Counted from the first letter of the stretch, positions 30,917-40,039 are shown. The stretch: DNA of 64,000 bases from Blastococcus aggregatus (GCF_900221005.1 NZ_OBQI01000004.1:372001-436000), one strand, 5' to 3'. The notes: a model not told the origin generated them from the letters alone. Program-made: numbers and translations.

Positions 30917-32542
30917 TTGACCTCCAGCACCAACCACTCCCCCGCCTCCTCCTCGGACGGCGCCCCCCGCCGCCGTCGCGGTGGCCGTGGCCGCGGTACC
31001 GGCACCCGCCCCGCCGGTGAGCAGGGCTCGCAGAACCAGCAGCAGGACCGCCCGGCGCCCGCCGCCGCGCCGGCTCCCGTCGTCGTCCCCGTCGGGGCCG
31101 ACGCCACCGTGCTGCCCACCGACACCACCTTCGAGGCGCTGGGCGTCCCCGCCCCCCTCGTCGAGGTGCTCACCGGCAGCGGCATCACCGCGCCGTTCCC
31201 CATCCAGGTCGCGACCCTCCCCGACAGCCTCGGTGGCCGCGACGTGCTCGGCCGCGGCCGCACCGGCTCGGGCAAGACGCTGGCCTTCAGCATCCCGCTG
31301 GTCGCCCGCCTGTCCGCCTCGGACAGCAAGCGCCAGCCCAAGCGCCCGCGCTCGCTGATCCTCGTGCCGACCCGCGAGCTGGCCAACCAGGTCGCCGCCG
31401 TCGTCGACCCGATGGCCCGCGCGCTCGGCATGCGCACCACCACGATCTTCGGTGGCGTCGGACAGAACCCGCAGGTCCAGGCGCTCTCCCAGGGTGTCGA
31501 CGTCGTCATCGCCTGCCCCGGCCGGCTCGAGGACCTCATCCAGCAGGGCCACTGCGACCTCGGCGCCATCGAGGTCACCATCCTCGACGAGGCCGACCAC
31601 ATGGCCGACCTGGGCTTCCTGCCCGGCGTCAAGCGGATCATGGACCGCACCCCGAAGGTCGGCCAGCGGATGCTCTTCTCCGCCACGCTGGACAACGGTG
31701 TCGACATCCTGGTCAAGCGCTACCTGAGCAGCCCGGTCACCCACTCGGTCGACCCGGCCGTCGCCCCGGTCAGCACGATGACCCACCACGTCTTCCACGT
31801 GCAGACCGCCGACAAGCCCGAGGTCGTGCGCCAGCTCGCCGCAGGCCTGGGCCGCAGCGTGCTGTTCACCCGCACCAAGCACCAGGCGAAGAAGCTGGCC
31901 AAGCAGCTGACCGCGCAGGGCATCCCCGCCGTCGACCTGCACGGCAACCTGAGCCAGAACGCCCGCGAGCGCAACCTCGAGGCGTTCAGCAACGGCTCCA
32001 CCCGGGTGCTGTGCGCGACCGACATCGCCGCCCGCGGCATCCACGTCGACGACGTCGCGCTGGTCGTGCACGTCGACCCGCCGACCGAGCACAAGGCCTA
32101 CCTGCACCGCTCGGGCCGCACCGCCCGCGCCGGTGCCGGCGGCATCGTCGTCACCATCACCACCCCGGACATGGTCGGCGAGGTGCGCACCCTGACCCGT
32201 CAGGCCGGCATCAACCCGCTGGTCAGCAAGGTCACCCCCGGCGCACCGCTGCTCGAGGAGCTGACCGGTCCGACGGCGCCCTACGTCGAGCCCGCGCCCG
32301 TGGTGGAGCAGCAGCCCCAGGGCAACGGCGGCGGACGTCGTCGCGGCGCCGGTGGCGGCGGTGGTGGTGGCGGTCGCGGCACCTCCTCGGCCAAGCCGGC
32401 CTCCGGCGGCCGTGGCGGCTCGGGGAGCTCGGGCGGTTCCGGCCGCTCGTCCGGCCCGGCCCGCACCCGCGCTGAGCTCGCCGCCCGCGCCGGTTCGTCG
32501 TCGGCGGCGTCGTTCAGCGCCGGTTCGCGCCGGGGCCGCTGA
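30917..32542 (+). CDS. DEAD-box ATP-dependent RNA helicase
   Basis: 541 residues from TTG at 30917, just after GAAGGA. Motifs in order: Q motif PFPIQVATLP, motif I RTGSGKT near 115-121, Ia PTRELANQ, II DEAD within LDEADHMADLGF near 220, III SAT, and VI HRSGRTARAG near 398. A basic, disordered N-terminus (1-60) and a Gly/Arg/Ser-rich C-terminal tail (about 455-541, with a run of nine Gly) resemble cold-shock helicases that unwind mRNA and rRNA. The 5' leader of more than 200 nt would fit post-transcriptional control; this is inferred. Confidence 0.92.
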   Translation: MTSSTNHSPASSSDGAPRRRRGGRGRGTGTRPAGEQGSQNQQQDRPAPAAAPAPVVVPVGADATVLPTDTTFEALGVPAPLVEVLTGSGITAPFPIQVATLPDSLGGRDVLGRGRTGSGKTLAFSIPLVARLSASDSKRQPKRPRSLILVPTRELANQVAAVVDPMARALGMRTTTIFGGVGQNPQVQALSQGVDVVIACPGRLEDLIQQGHCDLGAIEVTILDEADHMADLGFLPGVKRIMDRTPKVGQRMLFSATLDNGVDILVKRYLSSPVTHSVDPAVAPVSTMTHHVFHVQTADKPEVVRQLAAGLGRSVLFTRTKHQAKKLAKQLTAQGIPAVDLHGNLSQNARERNLEAFSNGSTRVLCATDIAARGIHVDDVALVVHVDPPTEHKAYLHRSGRTARAGAGGIVVTITTPDMVGEVRTLTRQAGINPLVSKVTPGAPLLEELTGPTAPYVEPAPVVEQQPQGNGGGRRRGAGGGGGGGGRGTSSAKPASGGRGGSGSSGGSGRSSGPARTRAELAARAGSSSAASFSAGSRRGR

Positions 32543-32553
32543 CCTCTCCGCAC

Positions 32554-32632
32554 GACGTCCTCCAGCACCGCCGAGCGTCCTCCCTCACCGCGCACCACGA
32601 GGGAGGACGCTCGACGATCAGGGCACCTGATC
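32554..32632. repeat. Palindromic dispersed repeat, family A, copy 2
   Basis: Second copy of the element at 7458-7536 with identical architecture: leading GACGTCCTCC, 15-bp inverted repeat (32572-32586 with 32599-32613), then GATCAGGG-c-ACCTGATC (32616-32632; one arm base differs from copy 1). The loop between the long arms differs in sequence but has the same length (12 nt), so pairing is what is conserved. It lies 3' of the helicase and 5' of the DoxX-like gene. Confidence 0.85.
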
Positions 32633-32679
32633 CTCGCTGGGCCACGGTTGACCGGACCGGGGCTGGGCACTGCGCTTCC

Positions 32680-33204
32680 ATGCTGAAGATGCCCATCACC
32701 CTGTCCGAGATCGCCCCCCGCATCAGCGCCGGCGCCTTCATCCTCAACAGCGGGCTCGGCAAGCGCGGAGCCGACGAGGAGACCGCGGCCGGGATGCACG
32801 GCTTCGCGGCGGGCACCTACCCGTTCCTCAAGTCCGTGCCGCCGCAGCAGTTCGCGCAGGGGCTGGCCACCACCGAGATCGTCCTCGGCGCCGCCCTGCT
32901 CACCCCCTTCGTGCCGACCTTCGCCGCCGGTGCCGCGCTCACCGCCTTCTCCGGTGGCCTGCTGGGCCTCTACCTGAAGACGCCGGGGATGCGGAAGCCC
33001 GGCAGCCTGGCGCCCACCGAGCAGGGGCTGGCCGTCGCCAAGGACAGCTGGCTGGTCGGCATCGGCATCGGGCTGATGACCCGCGGGCTGATCGAGCGCC
33101 GTCCCCGCGTGACGGTCAAGAAGGCCACCAAGCTGGCCGGAAAGCAGGCCAAGCAGGCCGCCAAGGACGCCCGCCGCGAGGTGAAGGCCGCCGCCCGGTC
33201 CTGA
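32680..33204 (+). CDS. DoxX-like membrane protein
   Basis: 174 residues, ATG (a second ATG three codons on is possible). Pattern of a small DoxX-type membrane protein: ITLSEIAPRISAGAFILNSG near 6-25, TTEIVLGAALLTPFVPTFAAG near 68-88, ALTAFSGGLLGLYL near 90-103 and SWLVGIGIGLMTRGL near 124-138. The tail is Lys/Ala-rich (KKATKLAGKQAKQAAKDARRE), likely a cytosolic amphipathic helix. Function unknown. Confidence 0.68.
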   Translation: MLKMPITLSEIAPRISAGAFILNSGLGKRGADEETAAGMHGFAAGTYPFLKSVPPQQFAQGLATTEIVLGAALLTPFVPTFAAGAALTAFSGGLLGLYLKTPGMRKPGSLAPTEQGLAVAKDSWLVGIGIGLMTRGLIERRPRVTVKKATKLAGKQAKQAAKDARREVKAAARS

Positions 33205-33229
33205 AGTCAGGGGTCGCTACGGTCGGGGC

Positions 33230-33577
33230 ATGGCCACGATCGAGTCGACGACCGCGACCCTGCACGTCCGCCTGACCCGGGCGGAGAGGTTCTTCGGCCT
33301 CCTGCGCGACCTCGAGGTGCCCCGCTCCGCGATCACCGCGGTCGAGGCGGTGCCCGCCGGCCTGCGCGACGTCCGCGGCCTGCGCGCACCGGGGCTCGGC
33401 CTGCCCGGCGTGCGGGCCATCGGGACGTGGCGCCGCCGGGGAGAGAAGTCGTACGTCTCCGTGCGGCGGAACCAGCCGGCGGTTCGGATCAGCCTGACCG
33501 GGCAGCGGTACGACACCGTGCTCATCGGCACGGACGACGCCGTCGACGTGGCCGCCCGGCTCAGCCCGGGGAGCTGA
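33230..33577 (+). CDS. Small hypothetical beta-rich protein
   Basis: 115 residues. The ATG is 6 nt after TACGGT (33218-33223), a likely -10, so the transcript may be leaderless. Alternating hydrophobic strands (ATLHVRLTRAERFFGLL; KSYVSVRRNQPAVRISL; DTVLIGTDDAVDVAARL) suggest a compact domain resembling bacterial PH-like folds. No transmembrane segment. No family recognised with confidence. Confidence 0.6.
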   Translation: MATIESTTATLHVRLTRAERFFGLLRDLEVPRSAITAVEAVPAGLRDVRGLRAPGLGLPGVRAIGTWRRRGEKSYVSVRRNQPAVRISLTGQRYDTVLIGTDDAVDVAARLSPGS

Positions 33578-33775
33578 TCGGGCGGTCGAGCAGGACGGCG
33601 ACGACGGCGGGCGCTCGTCCAGCCCCGGACCAGGGACGACGACGATCCGGGCGGGCCACGAGGTCACCCCGGCGGTCAACCGGCCGGAGCCGCCCACGGC
33701 CCGCCGGGACCAGCCGGATGTGGTTCGGATCGCGCGGGGCCGCCGGGGGCCGGAGCCGTTCGGAGTGGGAGAATC

Positions 33776-35212
33776 GTGAGCATGACGACAGCAGCGACGC
33801 GTGCCCCCGCCGGACGCGACACCGACAGCGGCCGGCCGCGCGTCGTCATCATCGGCTCCGGCTTCGGTGGCCTGTTCGCCGCGAGGGCACTGGCCAAGGC
33901 CCCGGTCGACATCACCCTGATCGGCAAGACCGCCCACCACCTCTTCCAGCCGCTGCTCTACCAGGTGGCCACCGGCATCCTCTCCGAGGGCGAGATCGCC
34001 CCGGCCACCCGCGAGGTGCTCCGCCACCAGAAGAACGCGACGACGGTTCTGGGCGAGGTCGTCGACATCGACCTGGCCGGCCGGACCGTCACCTCGACCG
34101 TCCTGGGCCGCACCACCGTGCACCCCTACGACGAGCTGATCGTCGCGGCCGGCGCCGGCCAGTCCTACTTCGGCAACGACCAGTTCGCCGAGTTCGCCCC
34201 CGGCATGAAGAGCATCGACGACGCCCTGGAGCTGCGCGGCCGCATCTTCGGCGCGTTCGAGCTGGCCGAGCTGGCCACCGACCAGGCCGAGATCGACCGG
34301 CTGCTCACCTTCGTCGTCGTCGGCGCCGGACCCACCGGTGTCGAGATGGCCGGGCAGATCGCCGAGCTCTCGCGCCGCACCCTGCGCCGCGACTTCCGCC
34401 GGATCGACCCCACCACCGCGCGGGTGATCCTGCTCGACGCCGCCCCCGCGGTGCTCCCCTCCTTCGGCGAGAAGCTGGGCGAGCGCGCCCGCCGCCAGCT
34501 CGCCGAGGGTGGCGTGGAGGTCCAGCTCGGCGCCATGGTCACCTCCGTCGACGCCAACGGCATCGACGTCAAGGACGGCGACGGCCAGGCCCGCCGCATC
34601 GAGGCCGCGACCAAGATCTGGGCCGCCGGCGTGCAGGCCAGCGACCTGGGCCGGATCCTCGGCGAGCAGTCCGGCGCCGCCGTCGACCGCGCCGGCCGGA
34701 TCTCGGTGCAGCCCGACCTCACGCTGCCGGGCCACCCCGTGGTGCACGTCGTCGGCGACATGATGGCGCTGGACAAGCTGCCCGGCGTCGCCCAGGTCGC
34801 CATCCAGGGTGGGCGCTACGCCGCGAAGGCGATCACGCGCCGGCTGGCCGGCAAGGCGCCGCAGGCCCCGTTCCGCTACAAGGACAAGGGCTCGATGGCG
34901 ACGATCTCGCGCTTCCACGCCGTCGTCGACCTCGGCGGCCGGCTGAAGTTCGAGGGCTTCATCGCCTGGGTGATGTGGCTGGCGCTGCACCTGCTCTACA
35001 TCGTCGGGTTCCGCAGCCGGCTCACCGCCGCCCTGCACTGGACGGTCAGCTTCCTGGGCCGCGGCCGATCGCAGCGGGTGGCCACCCAGCAGCAGGTCTA
35101 CGGCCGGCTGGCGCTCGAGCACCTCGGCCCCGGCTGGGAGGCGTCGAAGACCGGCGGCCCCAAGGAGGCCCCGCCCGCGGACGAGGACGTGACCGGGCGC
35201 GAGTCCGCCTGA
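33776..35212 (+). CDS. ndh: Type II NADH dehydrogenase (NDH-2)
   Basis: 478 residues from GTG, or 476 from the ATG at 33782, which is better spaced (10 nt) from GGGAG. Two dinucleotide folds: VVIIGSGFGGLFAARAL near 23-39 for FAD and VVVGAGPTGVEMAGQIAEL near 182-200 for NADH. HLFQPLLYQVATG near 58-70 and VHVVGDMMAL near 323 are family blocks. A C-terminal membrane-associating stretch FIAWVMWLALHLLYIVGF lies near 398-415. It feeds electrons from NADH to menaquinone without proton pumping. Its last 115 nt are antisense to the end of the acyltransferase gene. Confidence 0.92.
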   Translation: MSMTTAATRAPAGRDTDSGRPRVVIIGSGFGGLFAARALAKAPVDITLIGKTAHHLFQPLLYQVATGILSEGEIAPATREVLRHQKNATTVLGEVVDIDLAGRTVTSTVLGRTTVHPYDELIVAAGAGQSYFGNDQFAEFAPGMKSIDDALELRGRIFGAFELAELATDQAEIDRLLTFVVVGAGPTGVEMAGQIAELSRRTLRRDFRRIDPTTARVILLDAAPAVLPSFGEKLGERARRQLAEGGVEVQLGAMVTSVDANGIDVKDGDGQARRIEAATKIWAAGVQASDLGRILGEQSGAAVDRAGRISVQPDLTLPGHPVVHVVGDMMALDKLPGVAQVAIQGGRYAAKAITRRLAGKAPQAPFRYKDKGSMATISRFHAVVDLGGRLKFEGFIAWVMWLALHLLYIVGFRSRLTAALHWTVSFLGRGRSQRVATQQQVYGRLALEHLGPGWEASKTGGPKEAPPADEDVTGRESA

Positions 35213-36456
35213 TCCGACCGCCCGTAGCCGTTGTGCCGCGGCAGGCTGCCCGGCGCGATCACCGGGAAGGACACCGTCGAGGGCTCACCGGCCCGCAACG
35301 GATCCACGGCGGCCGCCGGCACCGGGATGGGTGACGGGATCCGCTCCGGGGCCGTGGACTCCGGGCGGGCGGTCGACCTCAGCATGGCGAGCGTCGCCGC
35401 CCGGAGCCGCCCGCTGACCGGCCGCTCCACCAGGTGGTGCAGCGCCACGGCCGCGGCCAGCGCCACGACCGTGGCGGCCAGCACCGCGAGCCAGGGCCCG
35501 ACCCGGTCGCGCACCAGGTGGATGACGTACCAGCCGAGGTTCTCGTGGACCAGGTACAGCGGATAGGTGAGCGCGCCCGCGACCGTCATCCACCGGGCGC
35601 TGCGCCGGGCCAGCGAGGTCAGCGTCACGAGCGCCACCAGCGCGAAGCAGGCGAGCGTGCCGAGGGCGATCAGCGCGGCCGACGGCGTCCAGGGCGTCTC
35701 CAGGCCGAGCACGTACCGGTAGTACTCCAGCGAGAAGTTCAGCGCGAACAGGCCCTGCAGGCCGACCAGCAGCCACGTCCCGGTGTCGTGCCCGTCGCGG
35801 TGGATCAGGTACAGCAGCATGCCGCCGGCGAAGAAGGGCGCGTAGTCGGGCATGAGGACGGCGGTCAGCAGCTGCGAGTCCGCGCCCTCGGCGAGCGCCC
35901 CGGCGACGGGCCACAGGGCGCAGAACGCCAGGATGCGCCTGCGCGTGATGCCGACCAGCATGAGCAGCACGATCAGGAGGTAGAAGCGCGCCTCGTACCA
36001 GAGCGTCCAGTACGGCCCGTCGACGTCGTGCACGCCGAAGGCGCCCTGGACCATCGTGAGGTTGAGCAGCGCGTCCGTCGTGGTGATGTCGTGGCCGAAG
36101 AAGGCCGGGTTCGCCGGCCAGACGTAGAGGACCAGGACGATGCTGAAGGCCGCCGCCACCCAGTACGCCGGATAGAGCCGGGCCACGCGGGAGGCGACGA
36201 AGCCCGGCACGTCCCTGCCCCAGGAGCTCATCAGGAGCACGAAGCCGCTGATGACGAAGAACAGCGGCACACCCATCCGCCCGTAGGCGGCCCACTGCCC
36301 CACCGGCGCGAGTGCTCCGGGGACCGGCCCGTCCCAGGCCGGGCTGTTCCGCGCCGTGAAGTGGAAGGCGACCACGCTGATCGCGGCCAGCAGCCGCAGG
36401 ACGTCGAGCATCCCGAGGCGGCGGTCCGGCGTGCTGACAGGCGCTACCGAGGTCAC
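35098..36456 (-). CDS. OafA/YrhL-type membrane acyltransferase
   Basis: 452 residues, ATG. Acyltransferase-3 fold: LDVLRLLAAISVVAFHFTAR near 17-36 with the conserved His, GRMGVPLFFVISGFVL near 59-74, RLYPAYWVAAAF near 92, and about ten hydrophobic segments to residue 355. It O-acylates a sugar or lipid at the membrane. The last 85 residues are a Pro/Ser-rich cytosolic tail whose coding sequence overlaps the 3' end of ndh on the other strand (35098-35212). A start of the tail at a chance read-through is possible, since the domain itself ends near 360. Confidence 0.85.
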   Translation of the reverse strand: MTSVAPVSTPDRRLGMLDVLRLLAAISVVAFHFTARNSPAWDGPVPGALAPVGQWAAYGRMGVPLFFVISGFVLLMSSWGRDVPGFVASRVARLYPAYWVAAAFSIVLVLYVWPANPAFFGHDITTTDALLNLTMVQGAFGVHDVDGPYWTLWYEARFYLLIVLLMLVGITRRRILAFCALWPVAGALAEGADSQLLTAVLMPDYAPFFAGGMLLYLIHRDGHDTGTWLLVGLQGLFALNFSLEYYRYVLGLETPWTPSAALIALGTLACFALVALVTLTSLARRSARWMTVAGALTYPLYLVHENLGWYVIHLVRDRVGPWLAVLAATVVALAAAVALHHLVERPVSGRLRAATLAMLRSTARPESTAPERIPSPIPVPAAAVDPLRAGEPSTVSFPVIAPGSLPRHNGYGRSDQADSRPVTSSSAGGASLGPPVFDASQPGPRCSSASRP

Positions 36457-36561
36457 GTCAGCGGACGCTAGCGACGACGGCGACCGGAACCGGGGATGCC
36501 GTGACGAGGCGGGAACCGTCCGTCACATGGACCTCATGGGGCGCTGTGCGCCCAGGTTGCG

Positions 36562-37518
36562 GTGACCGGAAAGATGCAGGTCATGGATCGCCCACGCGGT
36601 GCGCCGGCGGAGATGCTGCTGGGAGCGCTCTACCTCGTCAGCGGAGTCCTGTGCTTCGCCGGCGCGGCCTGGCCCATGCACCCGGAGTCCCCCGTGCGAT
36701 TGCTCTGGGCGCTGGGCTGCGTCGGCATGGTCGGGGGCGCGGCCATCGCCCTCCTCGGCCGGAAGCTGCCTGCGTGGGCCGTCGACGGCGCGCTGGTCGC
36801 GCTGTCGGCGCTCATCGGCGTCCTGGCCTGGCGGTCGGCGACGGCGGTGGGGATCGTCGGGCTCGGTCCGGCCATGATCGCCGTCGGTCTCTACGCCGCG
36901 CACGTGCTGCGGCTGGCCGCCGCGCGGGCGCACGCCGCGGTCCTCGTGGTCGCCACCAGCATCGGCGCCGCTGCGGCCGCACCGTCGGACTTCGCGCCGA
37001 CCTGGCTGACCCTCGTGGTCACGGTGGTCGCGCTGACCGAGGCACAGGGACGCCTGGCCCGCCGACTGCGCAACGCGGCGGACACCGACCCGCTCACCGG
37101 GGTGGCCAACCGGCGGTCCTGGGAGGCCGAGACCTCCCGCCACCTGGCCCGCGCGCTCCGCGTCGGCGAGCCGATGAGCGTCGCCATCCTCGACCTCGAC
37201 GACTTCAAACTGGTCAACGACCGGGACGGGCACGGCGCCGGCGACGCGCTGCTGCGCGAGCTGACCGCCGGCTGGGCGGACCGGCTGCGCCACGCGGACC
37301 TGCTCGGCCGCTACGGCGGGGACGAGTTCGTGCTCTGCCTACCCGCCACCGACGAGCAGGGCGCGCACGAGCTCCTGGACCGGCTGGAGGAGAGCCACCC
37401 GTTCCGCTGGTCGGTGGGCCTGGCCACCGTCGTCCCGAGCGACACGCTGGCCACCGTGCTGGCCCGCGCCGACGAGGACCTCTACCTGCGCAAGCGCGCC
37501 GGGCGCAGTCCGGGCTAG
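36562..37518 (+). CDS. Membrane GGDEF diguanylate cyclase
   Basis: 318 residues from GTG (ATG codons at 36574 and 36583 are alternatives). About six N-terminal membrane helices (17-165) precede a GGDEF domain (about 170-318): DTDPLTGVANRRSWE, DLDDFKLVNDRDGHGAGD, and the intact GGDEF active site in GRYGGDEFVLCLP near 252-256. An inhibitory I-site RxxD (RHAD) lies exactly five residues before GGDEF, so product inhibition by cyclic di-GMP is expected. No EAL or HD-GYP partner is in the window. Its stop overlaps the convergent regulator at CTAG. Confidence 0.9.
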   Translation: MTGKMQVMDRPRGAPAEMLLGALYLVSGVLCFAGAAWPMHPESPVRLLWALGCVGMVGGAAIALLGRKLPAWAVDGALVALSALIGVLAWRSATAVGIVGLGPAMIAVGLYAAHVLRLAAARAHAAVLVVATSIGAAAAAPSDFAPTWLTLVVTVVALTEAQGRLARRLRNAADTDPLTGVANRRSWEAETSRHLARALRVGEPMSVAILDLDDFKLVNDRDGHGAGDALLRELTAGWADRLRHADLLGRYGGDEFVLCLPATDEQGAHELLDRLEESHPFRWSVGLATVVPSDTLATVLARADEDLYLRKRAGRSPG

Positions 37519-38474
37519 ACCCGCGTGGCGCGCTCGAACCGGCCCGCCCACTCCGCCAGCAGGGCCGGCAGCGCGGGTGGGGAGAGCACCGTGAACTCCG
37601 CGCCCACGCTGCCCAGCGCGAGTGCGGCCCAGCTCAGGTCGTAGGTCTCCATGCGCAGCCGGCAGGTCCCGCCGACCTGCTCGGTGACCGTCGCCCAGGC
37701 CCCGATCCGCCGGCGGACGTCGTCGGCGGGCGCGTCGACCAGCGCCTCGACCACGTGCGCCGCCGACCGCGCGTCGGTGCCACTGCGCACGAACGCGGCG
37801 GCGTCCTCGGCCGGCAGGGACCGCGGTGCGAACCGCTGCCCGGTGCCCCGCGGCGCGCTCAACCGGTCCAGGCGGAAGCTGCGCCAGTCCCCCCGCCCCA
37901 GGTCGTAGGCGACCAGGTACCACCGCCGGCCCATCGCCACGAGGCGGAAGGGCTCGGTCAGCCGCTCGGTCCGGGCGCCGTCTGCGGCGGTGTAGGAGAA
38001 CTCCAGCCGTTCGGTGTCGCGGCAGGCGCCCGCCACCGCGACGAGCACCTGCGGATCGACGACGGCGCCCCACACGCCCCCGGCGGCGGGCACCGTCATG
38101 GCGCTCAGCGCGTCCGCGCGGCGCCGCAGCCGCGCCGGGAGCACCTGGGTCACGACGGTGAGCGCCCGGACCGACGCCTCGGCCATGCCGGCCACCGCGC
38201 TCGAGGCCGCCGCCTGCAGGCCGACGGTGAGCGCCACCGCCTCGTCGTCGTCCAGGACGAGCGGCGGGAGGGCGGCGCCGGGGGCGAGCCGGTAGCCGCC
38301 GTCCACCCCCGGCTGCGCCGCCACCGGGTAGCCGAGCTCGCGGAGCCGGTCGACGTCGCGCCGCAGGGTGCGCAGCGAGACGCCCAGCCGCGCGGCGAGA
38401 TCGCCGCCGGCCCAGTGCCGGCGCTGCTGGAGGATCGACAGCAGCCGCAGGGTGCGGTTCCCGGGGCTCGTCAC
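37515..38474 (-). CDS. WYL-domain transcriptional regulator (HTH DeoR/YafY type)
   Basis: 319 residues from GTG at 38474, preceded by AGGAAGG. The N-terminal helix-turn-helix LLSILQQRRHWAGGDLAARL, then VSLRTLRRDVDRLRELGYPV near 25-50; the WYL domain about 135-225 with FSYTAADGARTERLTEPF and GRRWYLVAYDLGRGDWR. WYL domains sense nucleic-acid or nucleotide ligands in several systems. It is divergent from a DinB-family gene across 92 nt, which is probably its target. Confidence 0.88.
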   Translation of the reverse strand: MTSPGNRTLRLLSILQQRRHWAGGDLAARLGVSLRTLRRDVDRLRELGYPVAAQPGVDGGYRLAPGAALPPLVLDDDEAVALTVGLQAAASSAVAGMAEASVRALTVVTQVLPARLRRRADALSAMTVPAAGGVWGAVVDPQVLVAVAGACRDTERLEFSYTAADGARTERLTEPFRLVAMGRRWYLVAYDLGRGDWRSFRLDRLSAPRGTGQRFAPRSLPAEDAAAFVRSGTDARSAAHVVEALVDAPADDVRRRIGAWATVTEQVGGTCRLRMETYDLSWAALALGSVGAEFTVLSPPALPALLAEWAGRFERATRV

Positions 38475-38566
38475 GAGCAGACATCCTTCCTCATTGCGGC
38501 CAGGATCTGTCACCGATTGCTCCTAGCGTCGTGAGTGACCGATCCACCGACCGGAAGGCACTCGCG

Positions 38567-39082
38567 ATGACCACCTCCACCTCGACCACCGAGCGCGCGG
38601 ACCTGCTCGAGCTGCTGCAGGCGCATCGGCATTTCCTCCGCTTCACCGTGCAGGGCATCTCGGACCAGCAGGCCCGGGAGCGCACCACGGTCAGCGAGCT
38701 GACGCTCGGCGGCTTGATCAAGCACGTGAGCCGCATCGAGGCCGAGTGGGCGCGCTTCACGACCGAGGGGCCGTCGGCCGTGGCCCCGCCGGCCGACGAG
38801 GCCGGCTACGCGGACTGGGCCGACGGGCACCGGCTGCTGCCCGACGAGACGCTGGCCGGCGTGCTGGCGGAGTACGAGGAGGTGGCCGCACGCACCGACG
38901 AGCTGGTGCGGACGCTGGACCTGGATGCGTCCTTCCCGCTGCCGGAGGCGCCCTGGTTCCCCCCGGGCGCACGCCGGTCGGTGCGCCGGACGTTCCTGCA
39001 CATCGCTGCGGAGACCGCCCAGCACTCCGGGCACGCGGACATCCTGCGGGAGTCCCTCGACGGCCAGAAGACGATGGGCTGA
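38567..39082 (+). CDS. DinB/DUF664-family protein
   Basis: 171 residues from ATG at 38567, chosen because GGAAGG lies at the right spacing. Four-helix bundle with the usual His triad: GGLIKHVSRIEAEWARF near 44-60, WADGHRLLPDE near 83 and HIAAETAQHSGHADILRES near 145-163. Members bind a divalent metal; many are thiol-dependent enzymes, others have no known activity. The upstream region contains TAGCGT, a plausible -10, within the gap shared with the WYL regulator. Confidence 0.84.
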   Translation: MTTSTSTTERADLLELLQAHRHFLRFTVQGISDQQARERTTVSELTLGGLIKHVSRIEAEWARFTTEGPSAVAPPADEAGYADWADGHRLLPDETLAGVLAEYEEVAARTDELVRTLDLDASFPLPEAPWFPPGARRSVRRTFLHIAAETAQHSGHADILRESLDGQKTMG

Positions 39083-39088
39083 CCCGCG

Positions 39089-40039
39089 TCAGTCCTCGCC
39101 GAGCGCGGCGAGGTGGGCGGCCGCGCGGTCGCGGGCGTCGGCCGCCTCGTCGGCCTCCCGCTGGGCGGCGGCCCGGCGGCGCTCCTCGCGCTTGAGGGCG
39201 GCCGCGGCGTCGGCGGCCGCGCGCTCGGCCTCGGCCAACCGGTCGGCGAGCTCGTCGACGCGCGCCTGCAGGTCGGTGCGCCGGGCGGCGAGCTCCTCGG
39301 TCTGCTCCCGGTGCTGATCGAGCGTGGCCGCCGCCTCCTCGGCGGCGGCGGTGGCCTCCTCCAGGACGACGCGGGCCGCGGCCAGCTCGCGCCGCCGCTT
39401 CTCCTCCGCGGCCTGCCTGCGCTCCTCCTGCTCCCGCGCGCGACGGTCGGCGGCGGACTCCCCCGCCGGCTTCCGCGGTGTCGCCTTCGCCGGCGTCGCG
39501 GCGGTCGTGGCGGGGCGAGCGGCCGTCGGAGCGGGGTGCACCAGCCGCAGGTCGGGCTTGGACACCGTCGTCCCCAGGCCGCTGTAGTTCATCGGCGAGG
39601 TGAGCCGGCCGGTAAGCAGGGCCCGGCCTGCGTCGGGGTCCGACATCGCGGCACGCAGAGTCTCCTCCACCTGGGTGGCGACGGCCGTGCTCACCGGGTG
39701 CCCCCGGTCGGAGGCGAGCGTGCGCGCCTGCCGGGTCAGCGCGGTGACCAGCTGCCGCCGCTGGACGTCGAGGGCGCGCAGCTGGTCACCGGCCAGGTTC
39801 TCCTGCGCCTCGCGGAGCAGGTCGCCGAGCTCGACGAGATCCTCCAGCTCGGCGCGCTGCTCGCGGACCAGCAGGTTGCACGCCCATGCGGCCGCCGACG
39901 GCTTGGGCAGGGCGCCGATCTCCTTGGCCAGGGCCTTGTCGCCGTCGGCCTTGGCCGCGTCCTGCCGCTCCGTCCGGAGCGCGACGAACTCCTCCGGCGG
40001 CACCTCGTACAGCTCGTCGGCCACCTCGTCGAACTCCAC
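39089..40039 (-). CDS. Coiled-coil protein of unknown function
   Basis: 316 residues from GTG at 40039. A folded N-terminal half (about 1-165) contains YEVPPEEFVALRTERQDAAK, KPSAAAWACNLLVRE and SPMNYSGLG. An Ala/Pro/Thr linker (about 165-200) follows, then about 115 residues of uninterrupted Ala/Glu/Arg heptads forming a long coiled coil. No transmembrane segment and no catalytic motif. Possibly a structural or nucleoid-associated protein; I do not recognise the family. Confidence 0.65.
   Translation of the reverse strand: MEFDEVADELYEVPPEEFVALRTERQDAAKADGDKALAKEIGALPKPSAAAWACNLLVREQRAELEDLVELGDLLREAQENLAGDQLRALDVQRRQLVTALTRQARTLASDRGHPVSTAVATQVEETLRAAMSDPDAGRALLTGRLTSPMNYSGLGTTVSKPDLRLVHPAPTAARPATTAATPAKATPRKPAGESAADRRAREQEERRQAAEEKRRRELAAARVVLEEATAAAEEAAATLDQHREQTEELAARRTDLQARVDELADRLAEAERAAADAAAALKREERRRAAAQREADEAADARDRAAAHLAALGED

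Noticed and set aside
30639-30920. A 93-codon frame between the AraC gene and the helicase
   Set aside because: It starts inside a family B palindrome, has no ribosome binding site, contains no domain and runs into the helicase start; the region is better read as a long leader.
36527-36565. A 12-codon frame (ATG at 36527) just before the GGDEF gene
   Set aside because: No -10 box at leaderless distance and no ribosome binding site; it overlaps the GGDEF start by chance.
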